The notes: generated by a model not told the origin, from the letters alone. DNA of 64,000 nucleotides from JAUUSJ01 sp964439395 (GCA_964439395.1 CAYTNV010000021.1:1-64000), one strand, 5' to 3'. Shown: positions 51,740-60,842, counted from the stretch's first letter. Numbers and translations: made by a program.

Positions 51740-52711
51740 TTATTTTAAAATGAATTGATTTTCTCCATTTGCTAAGGAAATTTTGTCACCTGCATTGCAT
51801 AGAATAGGTTTATTCTTTGGAATTTGTTGTCCGTTTACATAAAGTCCATAAGAAGAGTAATCACAAATATAATAGCAACCATCGATAGAATTATATTGGA
51901 TTTCACAGTGGCATCTGCTAATATCTTTGTTATTCAAAATAATATTGGCGCTGGAAGGATCTCTCCCTATTATAATTCTATTTCGATTTTCTACTGGAAT
52001 CGTTGCCCCCTGTAGCTGTCCAGTAATAAATTGAATTGCACCAGATGATGATGGAGGAGCTTTTGGAGTTCGAGTAGGTACTAGATTTTCATGATTTGCT
52101 CTAGTGAAATTATTTGGGGTGTTATTTATATAGTTATTTTCATGAGCATTATTATGATAATGATTGGAATTTGGACTTCGATTATTCATACCTTTTGTAT
52201 TTAATCCAGAGGAAATAGTCATTAAATCCATATTTAATTGTATCTTGTTTAGTATGACTGCCAGGGATAAAAGGGCGATTAATATAAGGGCAATCATATT
52301 AAGTATAAACCATATTGTGACTTCAAAATCACAATAATATTCCTCTGCCATTTTTTTTGCCGAAGATTCAAAAATTAACCAAATAACAAAATCGATGATT
52401 GAACTAGCCGACAGTATTAATACAATTTGTCTGTCCACAAGATTCTTTATGAACAAGATTACTAGCATTGCAATTGGTAATATAAGACATATAAGCATAG
52501 CAGGGTGAGGTTCTACCACTTCTTGGCCATCTACTGATATTCCCTGCACTGCCGTCATAACACTTACATTCATATTTTGTCCAGAACATGACACTAAAAA
52601 TGATGGACAAAATGCGAATATTATGCAGAGTAATAAGAGTATTTTTAAAATATTTTTTATGGTAAATATTGATTTTTCTTCACAAATATTTGCTAGATTA
52701 TTCTCCATCAT
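51740..52711 (-). CDS. Membrane protein with C-terminal FHA domain
   Basis: 323 residues. About four membrane segments (near residues 20-42, 73-92, 96-115, 130-155), a low-complexity linker rich in Asn/His, then an FHA domain (about 230-323): IIIGRDPSSANIILNNKDIS, RCHCEIQYN, SSYGLYVNGQQIPKN. FHA domains bind phosphothreonine peptides. The usual S-R-R-H is S-R-C-H here, while the paralogue at 61096 keeps S-R-R-H. Together with the pseudokinase at 7326 this suggests phosphopeptide-based membrane signalling; no active Ser/Thr kinase is in the window. Confidence 0.85.
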   Translation of the reverse strand: MMENNLANICEEKSIFTIKNILKILLLLCIIFAFCPSFLVSCSGQNMNVSVMTAVQGISVDGQEVVEPHPAMLICLILPIAMLVILFIKNLVDRQIVLILSASSIIDFVIWLIFESSAKKMAEEYYCDFEVTIWFILNMIALILIALLSLAVILNKIQLNMDLMTISSGLNTKGMNNRSPNSNHYHNNAHENNYINNTPNNFTRANHENLVPTRTPKAPPSSSGAIQFITGQLQGATIPVENRNRIIIGRDPSSANIILNNKDISRCHCEIQYNSIDGCYYICDYSSYGLYVNGQQIPKNKPILCNAGDKISLANGENQFILK

Positions 52712-52985
52712 TAGTTTTCTCCTTTACTGCTTTTTGTTCCTTAGTTTTCGGTGTGTTTTCGTAAGTTTTTTCTGACTATTTTTTCGGTGTTAGTACGCTT
52801 TTTTGATATTTTATCTACCATATAATAGGATAATTGATGTTGTGTATGCAAATTCTCGCATGAATCTATTTCTTTTTCATTTATATTATACATTATATTT
52901 ACTATAAAATCAATATTTATTAGTTATTTGTCAGGACATACGCATGAATATTTTTATCATCCCAATTTGTATCTTGTAAAATTTT
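52712..52985. other. AT-rich non-coding gap
   Basis: Promoter side of the FHA gene; no gene or RNA recognised. Confidence 0.4.
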
Positions 52986-53207
52986 TCAAAGGTTAATGAT
53001 TTTTTCCCAATATTCCTCTGCTTTCATGCTGATACAAAATCTCTTCTTCCTCATTGATATTTTTTTATTTCCTATCTGGAACAGCTTTAAGATCGATAAA
53101 CACCATTTATTTATGATATTTAAGTTTTGTGCTGCTGTTTTATCTAGTGTCGTGTTCCTATCCTCTTTCAATGTCACGTCCAAATGTCAGTGCATAATCT
53201 CTACCGA
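52986..53207 (-). pseudogene. ISAs1-family transposase C-terminal fragment
   Basis: The minus strand reads SVEIMH-stop-HLDVTLKEDR, then TTLDKTAAQNLNIINKWCLS and KKISMRKKRFCISMKAEEYW. This matches the C-terminal end of ISAs1 transposases (pattern SVENxLHWxLDVTFxED ... LDKxAAxNLNIxRK ... KKRFxIS). A TGA stands where the family has Trp, and the catalytic core upstream is gone. No intact terminal repeats are seen. A dead remnant. Confidence 0.8.
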
Positions 53208-53406
53208 CTAATGTTGACGCTGTTTTCTAAAATCAGAAAAAAGCTATACAGATTTCACAGTTTAATTTGATGCTCCATAAAGACAGGAATTGGAAAATGA
53301 TTAGATAACTATGCAAAAAGACTATAGCGGTGATACACAAGATAATGTTTATTGTAAGCTACAGTTTTTTTTGAAAAACAAGAATAATCGGGAAGTTTTT
53401 ATCAAG

Positions 53407-53562
53407 TCAAGACCCTAAGGGTTGTAAAGCTGGGTCTATTGCTTTTCCTAAATCGATAAGTGAGTATTCTACTTTTGGGGGAATTTCATTGTATTGCCTA
53501 CGATTTACAATTCTATTTCGTTCCAATTATTCCAAAGTTTTAGAGAGCTGGAAATTCCGCAT
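53407..53562 (-). pseudogene. HxlR-family regulator fragment
   Basis: The minus strand reads LSKTLE-stop-LERNRIVNRR, QYNEIPPKVEYSLIDLGKAI, DPALQPLGS-stop. This is the wing and C-terminal end of an HxlR-type winged-helix regulator (pattern LxELExxGIVxRxxYxExPPKVEYSLTxLG). An in-frame TAA interrupts it and the N-terminal half is missing. Together with the ISAs1 fragment it marks a degraded stretch. Confidence 0.8.
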
Positions 53563-54092
53563 TGATAAAAATAGTAGAAAACTATATCCTATCGGGATTT
53601 AAAAAAGTTCAAAAGTTGTAAACTAGTATATATAAATAAAATAAAAATATAAAAAATATATAAATGTATAAAAAATAAATTATTTATTTACAAAACATTA
53701 TTTGTAATGTATAATTAGTATATAATACTAAATCGGATATCTAAAATAATATATTTACTTAATCTGACTTTGGGAAATACGTAAAAAATATTTAGAAAGG
53801 AGAAAGTATATGGAGTGTGATGGTTCGTAAATATTGAAAAATAAGAAAATTTAACATAATGATGTCTTCTTTCAGGTTGTATTATCTATAAATAAGACGG
53901 CATACTTTGTTAAAGTCCTTTTATTTATTTTTTATCCAGCATAATAAATTAATTGATACGTTTATGCGAAGGAAGTTTTGATAAATCAAAAAGTACGGCG
54001 ACTGGTTTGGTTAAACTTAGTAAAGTGAATAATCCATTAAAAAAATTTCAGGGGTCTTGGAAATGGACTTATAAAAATTAACATAACAATGC
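53563..54092. other. AT-rich leader region of the ABC exporter operon
   Basis: About 60 bases with long AT tracts (53630-53760), then GAAAGGAGAAAG followed by a six-codon frame ATG GAG TGT GAT GGT TCG TAA (53810), which could be a leader peptide. The 42-codon frame at 53953 is listed separately. Confidence 0.35.
53953..54081 (+). CDS. Possible small peptide upstream of ABC exporter
   Basis: A 42-codon frame from TTG: LIRLCEGSFDKSKSTATGLV, KLSKVNNPLKKFQGSWKWTY, KN. It is basic and ends about 60 bases before the exporter operon, where bacteriocin-type peptides are often encoded, but it has no convincing start or ribosome binding site and may be a 3' remnant of a longer gene. Confidence 0.25.
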   Translation: MIRLCEGSFDKSKSTATGLVKLSKVNNPLKKFQGSWKWTYKN

Positions 54093-54122
54093 TAAGAGCA
54101 GTGCTATTTAGTTCTGCTCTTA
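54093..54122 (+). promoter_or_regulatory. Hairpin 20 bases before exporter operon start
   Basis: TAAGAGCAG (54093-54101) and CTGCTCTTA (54114-54122) form a 9-bp stem without a T-run, just before the GGAGG site of the first permease gene. It could shape leader mRNA or end the upstream unit weakly. Confidence 0.5.
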
Positions 54123-54141
54123 ATTGTATGGAGGTTAAAAC

Positions 54142-55164
54142 GTGAGAAAATATTCTATAAAGTCAAAGATGTTTTTTTTCATTATTCTAATGAGTTTGAT
54201 TATTTTTGATTTTGCATATTCAGTTGGTTGTTCTAAAGGAGGAGCTCAAGATAAAGACATTCCATTTTTTTCAGACGAATATTTTATATGTAGTGAGAAA
54301 AAATCGAATGTGACAGTGGGAAAATGGCTAGAAAAAATAGGAAAAGATAATATTTCACAGATTGCATTTTTAGATGACACGGGACAATATCCTTTGATTA
54401 AATTTACAAAGGAGTTTTTTGAATATATTGGTGTGAAACAGAAAGATTATAAAGAACAGAATATAGTATTTGTGAATGAACTGTATCGAAGCCAATGTTA
54501 TCAAGAGGATAATCAGTGGAAAATAAACATAAAGGGTAAAATGTATAGAGTTGGAGGATTTTTTCAGGAGAAGAAAAATGATATGCAAATAGTGGGATAT
54601 ATAAATACTGATTCTGAAAATGTCAAAGATGAGAAAGAGTATTCAGCTATTGTGGTGGATTCTTTGCCAACACAAAAAAGCAAGATAAAGAAACATATTT
54701 CGCAGTGTTTTCCAACGGTGAAAATAGAAGATTGGAATGGAGAACTCCATGGAAATACATATACTACAAACATGTATTTTTATATTGTACTTTTATGTGG
54801 AATTATTTTATGTGTGAACTGTTCTAGTTTTGCCAATATGTGGATAAATTCTTATCGAATAGAATTGTCTGTGCGTAAACTTGTGGGGGCAAGTAATATT
54901 GCTAATCATCAATTTCTTATAAAAGAGTATATGAAATTATTTATAAAAGCGATATTAGGAGCAGGGATTTTTTTGAATTTTATTTTTTATATGATTAGAA
55001 AATGTGATAGTCTCTCTTATGTACAAAATCTGTTTGGAGAAAGATTTGGGCTGTTAGCTTTTTTGTTGTCTTCAATTACTGTCTTAGCAATTACGGTGTT
55101 TGTATTGGAACTGACGTATTATCGACTAAAGAAAAGGTCGATTATGATGGAGGTGAGGGTATGA
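54142..55164 (+). CDS. FtsX/MacB-type ABC permease, subunit 1
   Basis: 340 residues, GTG start with GGAGG before it. One membrane helix at residues about 9-29, a ~180-residue extracytoplasmic domain, then three helices near the C-terminus (about 210-230, 265-285, 300-325), the FtsX-type layout. YRIELSVRKLVGASNIANHQ is the coupling-helix motif. With the second permease and ATPase it forms a MacB-like exporter of peptides or lipids. ATGA overlap with the next gene. Confidence 0.8.
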   Translation: MRKYSIKSKMFFFIILMSLIIFDFAYSVGCSKGGAQDKDIPFFSDEYFICSEKKSNVTVGKWLEKIGKDNISQIAFLDDTGQYPLIKFTKEFFEYIGVKQKDYKEQNIVFVNELYRSQCYQEDNQWKINIKGKMYRVGGFFQEKKNDMQIVGYINTDSENVKDEKEYSAIVVDSLPTQKSKIKKHISQCFPTVKIEDWNGELHGNTYTTNMYFYIVLLCGIILCVNCSSFANMWINSYRIELSVRKLVGASNIANHQFLIKEYMKLFIKAILGAGIFLNFIFYMIRKCDSLSYVQNLFGERFGLLAFLLSSITVLAITVFVLELTYYRLKKRSIMMEVRV

Positions 55165-56321
55165 CGAGAAATTTTAAATTTTGTATGCGACAGTTAAAAA
55201 GAGAATGGACAGATTTTCTGCTAAAAATGCTTCAAATAAGCATTTCTCTCTTTTTATTGGGTGCCCTCATCAATAGTTTTTTAGAGCAACAGGCATTACA
55301 AAAACAAGTGATAGCTCTTCAAGGAGAAAAAACATTATATGTTTTAAGAGATAATAATTCAGATAAATACTGGTCGAAATTAATGAGTCATAAAGCATAC
55401 AATCAGTCTTTTGTGAAATTGACAGAGACAGTTCTGAAAATGGATACTGAGTTTATTATTATGAATAATATTACAGCAACACAGATAGACAATGACCAAG
55501 TCGATGTGATTGAAGTAACACCGAATTTTTTTGAAAAGTATGGAATTTCGGGAAGTTTCGATGAGAAACTTTTAGAAGAGAAATTTCAAATACAAAAAGG
55601 AAAGTGGGAAGACATAGAAAGCCTGAAAAAGCCGGTTATTTTAGGAAATGCTTATCGAAAGAAGTATCATTTAGGGGATAGTTTTAAAGATGGTTCTGAA
55701 AATAAATATTATGTTGTGGGATTTCTTGATGCACATCAATTTTATGCGGCACTAGTGCAGGGAACGGAAATGAATTCTCTTGATACGGCACTTATAAGTC
55801 CCGTTTATATTAATGAGACAGATAATGAGAGCATGTATAACTTTTTATATAGCTGTCAATTTCTTGTGAATGATAAATCTGAGTTGGATCAATTGCTTCA
55901 AATCAATCATAAGGAAAAGCTATTGGATACATGGATTCAAAGTTATGCTGCCCAATTAAAACGAGTGAAAGAAGTATATATTAATGTTGTAGTGATGGAA
56001 GGAACTCTAGGGATAAGTTTATTTTTCTTTGCTTTTGTTGGAATGATTTGTACGATGATTCAGCGGGTAGAAGACCACGCTTATGAGTATACAGTAAATT
56101 TTTTGTGCGGAGCAAGGAAAAGAGAAATTCTTTTTCGTATTATTTTTGAATATTTGCTTAGCATTCTTATTGGAAATGTATTATGTTTTATAAGTTTTGG
56201 AAAAAGTCTTGCGTTTTCGATGATACTGCTTCTTACGATTATATGTACGGTAATTTTATGTGTTTTTGCTTGGTTTAGAATGGATTCGGTTAATTTAGTG
56301 GAAGGCTTAAGGAGCCGATGA
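55161..56321 (+). CDS. FtsX/MacB-type ABC permease, subunit 2
   Basis: 386 residues with the same topology: helix at about 20-40, large outside domain, three C-terminal helices (about 275-300, 325-345, 350-370). The coupling motif is YEYTVNFLCGARKREILFRI. Starts four bases inside the end of subunit 1. The two permease proteins probably pair as a heterodimer, as in some bacteriocin (lactococcin 972-type) exporters and antimicrobial-peptide resistance systems. Confidence 0.8.
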   Translation: MTRNFKFCMRQLKREWTDFLLKMLQISISLFLLGALINSFLEQQALQKQVIALQGEKTLYVLRDNNSDKYWSKLMSHKAYNQSFVKLTETVLKMDTEFIIMNNITATQIDNDQVDVIEVTPNFFEKYGISGSFDEKLLEEKFQIQKGKWEDIESLKKPVILGNAYRKKYHLGDSFKDGSENKYYVVGFLDAHQFYAALVQGTEMNSLDTALISPVYINETDNESMYNFLYSCQFLVNDKSELDQLLQINHKEKLLDTWIQSYAAQLKRVKEVYINVVVMEGTLGISLFFFAFVGMICTMIQRVEDHAYEYTVNFLCGARKREILFRIIFEYLLSILIGNVLCFISFGKSLAFSMILLLTIICTVILCVFAWFRMDSVNLVEGLRSR

Positions 56322-56395
56322 TAAATAATAGGTAGTTATTTATTATTAAGAGGAAACAAGAGGAGTTAGTCTATGATAAATGGAGAATGAAATAT

Positions 56396-57073
56396 ATGAG
56401 TATAATACAATTAAAAAATATAAAGAAAACATACGGAAAAGGTGAAGGACTAGTACAGGCATTAAGAGGAGTTGATTTGTCGATACATAAAGGAGAAAGT
56501 GTTGCGATTATGGGAGCATCTGGTTGTGGAAAAAGCACTTTATTGAATATTTTAGGGTTATTAGATCAGCCAACAGAAGGAAATTATTTTTTAGAAGGAA
56601 AAAATATTTTCAAGATAAATGAAAAAAATCGTGCCATGTTGAGAAATAAAACGTTTGGATTTGTAGTGCAAGATTTTGCCTTGATTTCCAGAATGAAAAT
56701 AGAGGAAAATGTAATGTTGCCTTTGGAGTACACAAAGTTGTCTAAAAAAGAGAGGAAAGAGAAGGTGGCTTGCATCTTGGAACAATTAGGAATTAAAGAT
56801 AAATTAAATACATATCCAGAGTGCCTGTCTGGCGGGCAAAAACAGCGTGTCGCGATTGCAAGAGCATTGGTGAATGATGCAGAAATTCTTTTATGTGATG
56901 AGCCGACAGGGGCATTGGATTCTAAGACGACAAAAGAGATTATGGAAATTTTTGAAAAATTAAATCGAGAGAAGAAGAAAACATTAGTTATCGTAACGCA
57001 TGATGCATCGGTGGCGTCGTATTGTGACCGAGTGATTTCGATTGTAGATGGAATAATAAAGAAGAACGAGTAA
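56396..57073 (+). CDS. MacB/LolD-type ABC ATPase
   Basis: 225 residues from ATG 56396 (GGAG ten bases upstream); ATG 56387 adds three. Walker A GASGCGKST, Q-loop VVQDFALI, signature LSGGQKQR, Walker B LLCDEPTGALD, H-loop VTHD. The -EPTGALDSKT- version is diagnostic of the MacB/LolD/bacteriocin-export branch. Third gene of the exporter operon. Confidence 0.92.
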   Translation: MSIIQLKNIKKTYGKGEGLVQALRGVDLSIHKGESVAIMGASGCGKSTLLNILGLLDQPTEGNYFLEGKNIFKINEKNRAMLRNKTFGFVVQDFALISRMKIEENVMLPLEYTKLSKKERKEKVACILEQLGIKDKLNTYPECLSGGQKQRVAIARALVNDAEILLCDEPTGALDSKTTKEIMEIFEKLNREKKKTLVIVTHDASVASYCDRVISIVDGIIKKNE

Positions 57074-57086
57074 ATAAATTCAATAT

Positions 57087-57128
57087 GATGATGAAAGCGT
57101 CAAAATATTTTTTGACGCTTTCATCATA
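57087..57128 (+). terminator. Terminator after ABC exporter operon
   Basis: GATGAAAGCGTCAAA pairs with TTTGACGCTTTCATC around a short T-rich loop; only weak T-tract after it. Confidence 0.75.
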
Positions 57129-57178
57129 TGATTAGAACTAATAAGCAAGCTTTAGAAATATAAGGAGCTTATGCTTGT

Positions 57179-57198
57179 AAGTTCTATTTTTTTATAGA
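57179..57198 (+). repeat. Direct repeat, left copy, flanking sugar permease segment
   Basis: AAGTTCTATTTTTTTATAGA occurs here and again at 59302-59321, with partly similar bases before it (AAATATAAGGAGCTTATGCT here). The two copies bracket the binding-protein stub and the permease pair, a 2.1-kb segment. Confidence 0.6.
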
Positions 57199-57337
57199 TA
57201 ATGTTTTGCATCTTTAGTTATGGAAAGAAAGCAGTTTAATCTATATTGAGAACACATTACCTTATTTTTTATAATTTCTCTTTATATTAAAATTTATATA
57301 CAAGCCAATTGAAATTTAAAGAGAAGGAGGAAAAAAT

Positions 57338-57384
57338 ATGAGAAAAAAATTGTATCGGCTATTTTGATAGCGGTGATGTACTAG
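57338..57384 (+). pseudogene. Frameshifted start of a sugar-binding lipoprotein gene
   Basis: GAAGGAGG is followed by ATG AGA AAA AAA TTG TAT..., ending after nine codons. Adding one A to the seven-A run restores MRKKIVSAILIAVMY then stop, a signal-peptide-like start. It lies exactly where a solute-binding protein gene is expected, before two sugar permease genes. The coding body is absent; only the stub remains. Confidence 0.6.
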
Positions 57385-57471
57385 TAATATATTTCACTTT
57401 ATGTGAGTGAAAAAATTTTTGATGAGAGTACATACTCTATTAGTGACAATGAGAAAAGGAGGTAGGTTATA

Positions 57472-58359
57472 ATGCCTAAGAAAGGAACCAGTCAGGCTAA
57501 AAATGAATTCATCTGGGGTTGGATCTTTATTCTTCCAACAATGCTTGGTCTGATTATTTTGAATATTTATCCTATTATCGATACAATTATTCAAAGTTTT
57601 TATAAAACAGGAGCTTTCGGTAAAGGAAATGTTTTCATCGGTGCAACGAACTACACAAAAATGTTAGGTGATGCGGAAGTGTGGCAGGCAGTAATCAATA
57701 CATTTAAGTATGCAATTGTAGAGGTGCCATTTTCTATCGCTATCTCTTTAGTACTTGCCGTATTGTTAAATCGTAAGATGGCAGGTCGTGCTGCATATCG
57801 TACCATCTTCTTCTTACCGATGGTAGCTGCTCCAGCTGCTGTTGCTATGGTATGGAGATGGTTATTTAACTCTGAGTTTGGTTTATTAAACCATATTTTC
57901 CACACAAAAATCAACTGGGTTTCTGACCCTAAAATCGCAGTATTTGCTATCGCTGTAATCGGTATTTGGTCTATCATCGGTTATAATATGGTACTCTTCT
58001 TATCAGGCTTACAGGAAATTCCAAAAGATTATTATGAGGCAGCAAGCATTGACGGTGCCAACGGTATCGAGCAATTCTTTAATATTACAGTACCATTATT
58101 ATCCCCAACTATCTTCTTCGTACTTATCACTAGAGTAATCGGTGCGATGCAGGTATTCGACTTAATTTATATGGTAATGGATAAGAATAATCCAGCGCTT
58201 GCTAAGACACAGTCATTAGTATACTTATTCTATCAGTATTCATTTGTAGAAAATAATAAAGGCTATGGTTCTGCGATTGTTGTATTATTATTAGTAATTA
58301 TTATGATTATTACAGTAATCCAGAATATTGGTCAGAAGAAGTGGGTTTATTATAATTAG
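57472..58359 (+). CDS. Carbohydrate ABC permease (MalF/UgpA type)
   Basis: 295 residues, six membrane helices. The EAA coupling motif is YYEAASIDGANGIEQFFNIT (about residue 190). AAAGGAGG before the ATG. Codon choice is biased to favoured codons, as in the ribosomal genes, so expression was or is high. Pairs with the next gene. It lacks a cognate binding protein in place and an ATPase; Firmicutes usually share an MsmK-type ATPase for such importers. Confidence 0.92.
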   Translation: MPKKGTSQAKNEFIWGWIFILPTMLGLIILNIYPIIDTIIQSFYKTGAFGKGNVFIGATNYTKMLGDAEVWQAVINTFKYAIVEVPFSIAISLVLAVLLNRKMAGRAAYRTIFFLPMVAAPAAVAMVWRWLFNSEFGLLNHIFHTKINWVSDPKIAVFAIAVIGIWSIIGYNMVLFLSGLQEIPKDYYEAASIDGANGIEQFFNITVPLLSPTIFFVLITRVIGAMQVFDLIYMVMDKNNPALAKTQSLVYLFYQYSFVENNKGYGSAIVVLLLVIIMIITVIQNIGQKKWVYYN

Positions 58360-58376
58360 AATTAGGAGGAAAAGAT

Positions 58377-59213
58377 ATGGACAGTAGTATGGAAAGAAAC
58401 GCAAAAATCACCAGCATTGTAATTCATGTCGTTTTAATCCTAGTATCAATTACAATGTTAGTACCATTTTTATGGATGGCTTTGACTGCCTTTAAGACAG
58501 TGACAGAGTCAACATCTGTTAACCCATTTGTTATTTTCCCATCAAAATGGAGAACAGACAATTTTGTAACTGTTATGAATAACATGAACTTTGGCAGTTT
58601 ATATATTAATACATTGCTTTTAATCTTAGGACGTGTTGTTTGTGCTGTATTAACTGCAACCTTAGCAGGATATGCATTTGGTCGTTTGAACTTTAGAGGA
58701 AAGGGATTTATGTTCTCCCTTGTTATGATTCAGATGATGGTACCTGCACAGATTTTCATCATTCCTCAGTACTTAATGGTAAGTAAATTAGGAATGCTTA
58801 ACACAATTTTTGCTTTAGTTTTCCCAGGTATCGTAACTGCATTTGGTACATTCTTATTAAGACAAGCTTATATGGGACTTCCAAAGGACTTAGAGGAGGC
58901 AGCGAGACTTGATGGATGTAATATTCCTCAGACCTTCTTACTCATCATGGCACCACTTACAAGATCTTCCATGGTTGCTCTTGGAATCTTCACGGCAGTA
59001 TTTGCTTACAAAGACCTTATGTGGCCATTAATCTGTAATAAGGATGTAATGCCACTTTCTGCAGCTCTTGCTAAGATGCAGGGACAGTATGCTAGTAATT
59101 ATCCACAGTTGATGGCAGCTTCATTATTAGCTTGTATTCCAATGATTGTTTTATACTTGATCTTCCAAAAACAATTTATCGAGGGTATTGCAACATCAGG
59201 TGGAAAGTTGTAA
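58377..59213 (+). CDS. Carbohydrate ABC permease (MalG/UgpE type)
   Basis: 278 residues, six membrane helices. EAA motif: LEEAARLDGCNIPQTFLLIM (about residue 175). 17 bases after the first permease, with AGGAGG. A sugar importer's second membrane subunit; the binding-protein gene upstream is a stub. A terminator follows. Confidence 0.92.
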   Translation: MDSSMERNAKITSIVIHVVLILVSITMLVPFLWMALTAFKTVTESTSVNPFVIFPSKWRTDNFVTVMNNMNFGSLYINTLLLILGRVVCAVLTATLAGYAFGRLNFRGKGFMFSLVMIQMMVPAQIFIIPQYLMVSKLGMLNTIFALVFPGIVTAFGTFLLRQAYMGLPKDLEEAARLDGCNIPQTFLLIMAPLTRSSMVALGIFTAVFAYKDLMWPLICNKDVMPLSAALAKMQGQYASNYPQLMAASLLACIPMIVLYLIFQKQFIEGIATSGGKL

Positions 59214-59241
59214 ATATATAAACTAGATAAAAATAACTTCT

Positions 59242-59275
59242 AATACCTCCTTTATTGGGAGGTATTTTTATTTTG
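59242..59275 (+). terminator. Terminator after sugar permeases
   Basis: AATACCTCC (59242-59250) pairs with GGGAGGTATT (59257-59266) followed by TTTATTTT. Confidence 0.88.
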
Positions 59276-59301
59276 CGAAAATATAAGAAGTTTGTGTTTG
59301 G

Positions 59302-59321
59302 AAGTTCTATTTTTTTATAGA
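59302..59321 (+). repeat. Direct repeat, right copy
   Basis: Identical 20 bases to 57179-57198, again preceded by AAAATATAAGAAG-type sequence. See the left copy. Confidence 0.6.
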
Positions 59322-59428
59322 CATTTGCAAAGATTCGTGGCATGATAGAAAAAGAGAAAATGAATATGCCTGCATTTATAGGCAGATATAGATGAAAATA
59401 TATTTAATAGTAGAAAGAGAGAAAGTTT

Positions 59429-60292
59429 ATGTGGATTGCAGATGGTTGGAAAGACTATGAGGTTATCGATAGCTCTGAGGGAGAAAAGCTAGAGCGATGG
59501 GGTAAGTATATTTTATTAAGACCAGACCCACAAGTTATCTGGCAGACAGAAAAAAGAGATCCAAGATGGAGAAAATTAAATGGGCATTATTATAGAAGTA
59601 AAAAGGGCGGTGGTGAGTGGAAATTTTTCAATTTGCCAAAGGAGTGGAAAATTCACTACAAGGATTTGACATTTCATTTACAGCCTTTTAGCTTTAAGCA
59701 TACAGGGTTATTTCCAGAACAGGCAGTGAATTGGGACTGGTGTTCGGAGAAGATAAAAGCGGCAAAAAGGCCAATTCGCGTGTTGAATTTATTTGCCTAT
59801 ACAGGTGGAGCGACGGTGGCAGCAGCGAAGGCGGGAGCTTCTGTAACTCATGTAGATGCATCAAAGGGAATGGTGACTTGGGCAAAGGAAAATGCTGAAC
59901 TCTCAGGTCTTAAGGATGCGCCGATTCGATGGATTGTCGATGACTGTGTGAAGTTTGTCGAGAGAGAGATTCGAAGGGGAAAAGAGTACGATGCGATTAT
60001 TATGGATCCACCTTCCTACGGAAGAGGACCGAAAGGAGAAATCTGGAAAATTGAGGAGAAGATTTATCCGTTTATTCAGCTTTGTACGAAAGTAATGTCA
60101 AAAGATCCACTTTTTTTCCTTATCAATTCTTACACGACAGGATTACAGCCAGCGGTACTAAGCTATATGTTATCGACAGAGATTCAAAGAAAGATAGGCG
60201 GAGTTGTCACGGCAGATGAGATTGGACTTCCAGTTACGAGTAATGGACTTGTACTTCCATGTGGAGCGTCGGGACGCTGGGAGAAAAAATAA
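59429..60292 (+). CDS. Class I SAM-dependent rRNA methyltransferase-like (RlmI/RlmK type)
   Basis: 287 residues. The catalytic Rossmann domain has RVLNLFAYTGGATVAAAKAG (SAM motif I), THVDASKGMVTWAKENAELS, and the C5-methylcytosine/RlmI-family motif DAIIMDPPSYGRGPKGEIW. The N-terminal domain (WIADGWKDYEVIDSSEGEKL) replaces the PUA domain of RlmI. It probably methylates 23S rRNA or another RNA. GAGAGAAAG precedes the ATG. Single gene. Confidence 0.88.
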   Translation: MWIADGWKDYEVIDSSEGEKLERWGKYILLRPDPQVIWQTEKRDPRWRKLNGHYYRSKKGGGEWKFFNLPKEWKIHYKDLTFHLQPFSFKHTGLFPEQAVNWDWCSEKIKAAKRPIRVLNLFAYTGGATVAAAKAGASVTHVDASKGMVTWAKENAELSGLKDAPIRWIVDDCVKFVEREIRRGKEYDAIIMDPPSYGRGPKGEIWKIEEKIYPFIQLCTKVMSKDPLFFLINSYTTGLQPAVLSYMLSTEIQRKIGGVVTADEIGLPVTSNGLVLPCGASGRWEKK

Positions 60293-60458
60293 TATGAGCT
60301 TAGATGATAATTGTGAGGGTACTATAGGTAGGGAGCAATTGGAATTTTGTTTATAGGTATCTTGCGGAGCAGAAATATTTGTTTTATGCCCAAGAAGCAG
60401 AAAAGAGTTTTAATACAAGATTATCAGAGAATATAGAAAAAACAAAAGGAGAAGGAAA

Positions 60459-60776
60459 ATGGCAGAATTATATGTAAAAAAAGAGATGGCGGGTCATATG
60501 AAAAAAACTCTTGAGAGAATGGAGAAAGAGTTTACACAGTATCCAGAAGAGTATATTAAGTTTGAGACAGATATCGACCCAAAGATGGCGGATATATTAC
60601 TTGAGGATGCACTCTGCGAGGAGCAAAGGGGAGATAGTATGATTCCAGTGTATTCTTATCGCGTGATTAGTAATCCAGAATTACTTGAGGAGTATCGTGC
60701 GAGAAATAATGGTATGAGAGCATTTCATGTTCTTAAGAGAGATCGAAAGAGAGCGATGGAAGAGGGATTGATCTAA
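60459..60776 (+). CDS. Conserved small protein of unknown function
   Basis: 105 residues, highly charged, mostly helical, no cysteine motif except one Cys in EDALCEEQRG. AAAAGGAGAAGG precedes the ATG. Begins MAELYVKKEMAGHMKKTLER. No family recognised. It abuts repeat copy F. Confidence 0.6.
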   Translation: MAELYVKKEMAGHMKKTLERMEKEFTQYPEEYIKFETDIDPKMADILLEDALCEEQRGDSMIPVYSYRVISNPELLEEYRARNNGMRAFHVLKRDRKRAMEEGLI

Positions 60777-60842
60777 GTTCGTAGGAATAGGATAAAAGAA
60801 GAGGGAAGGGGAGTGGAAGAAAGGGATTGGGGACAAACGTGT

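Noticed and set aside
60340..60458. Frame ending in AEQKYLFYAQEAEKSF upstream of the 105-residue gene
   Set aside because: Overlaps the ribosome binding site and start of a better gene and lacks its own start; probably chance.
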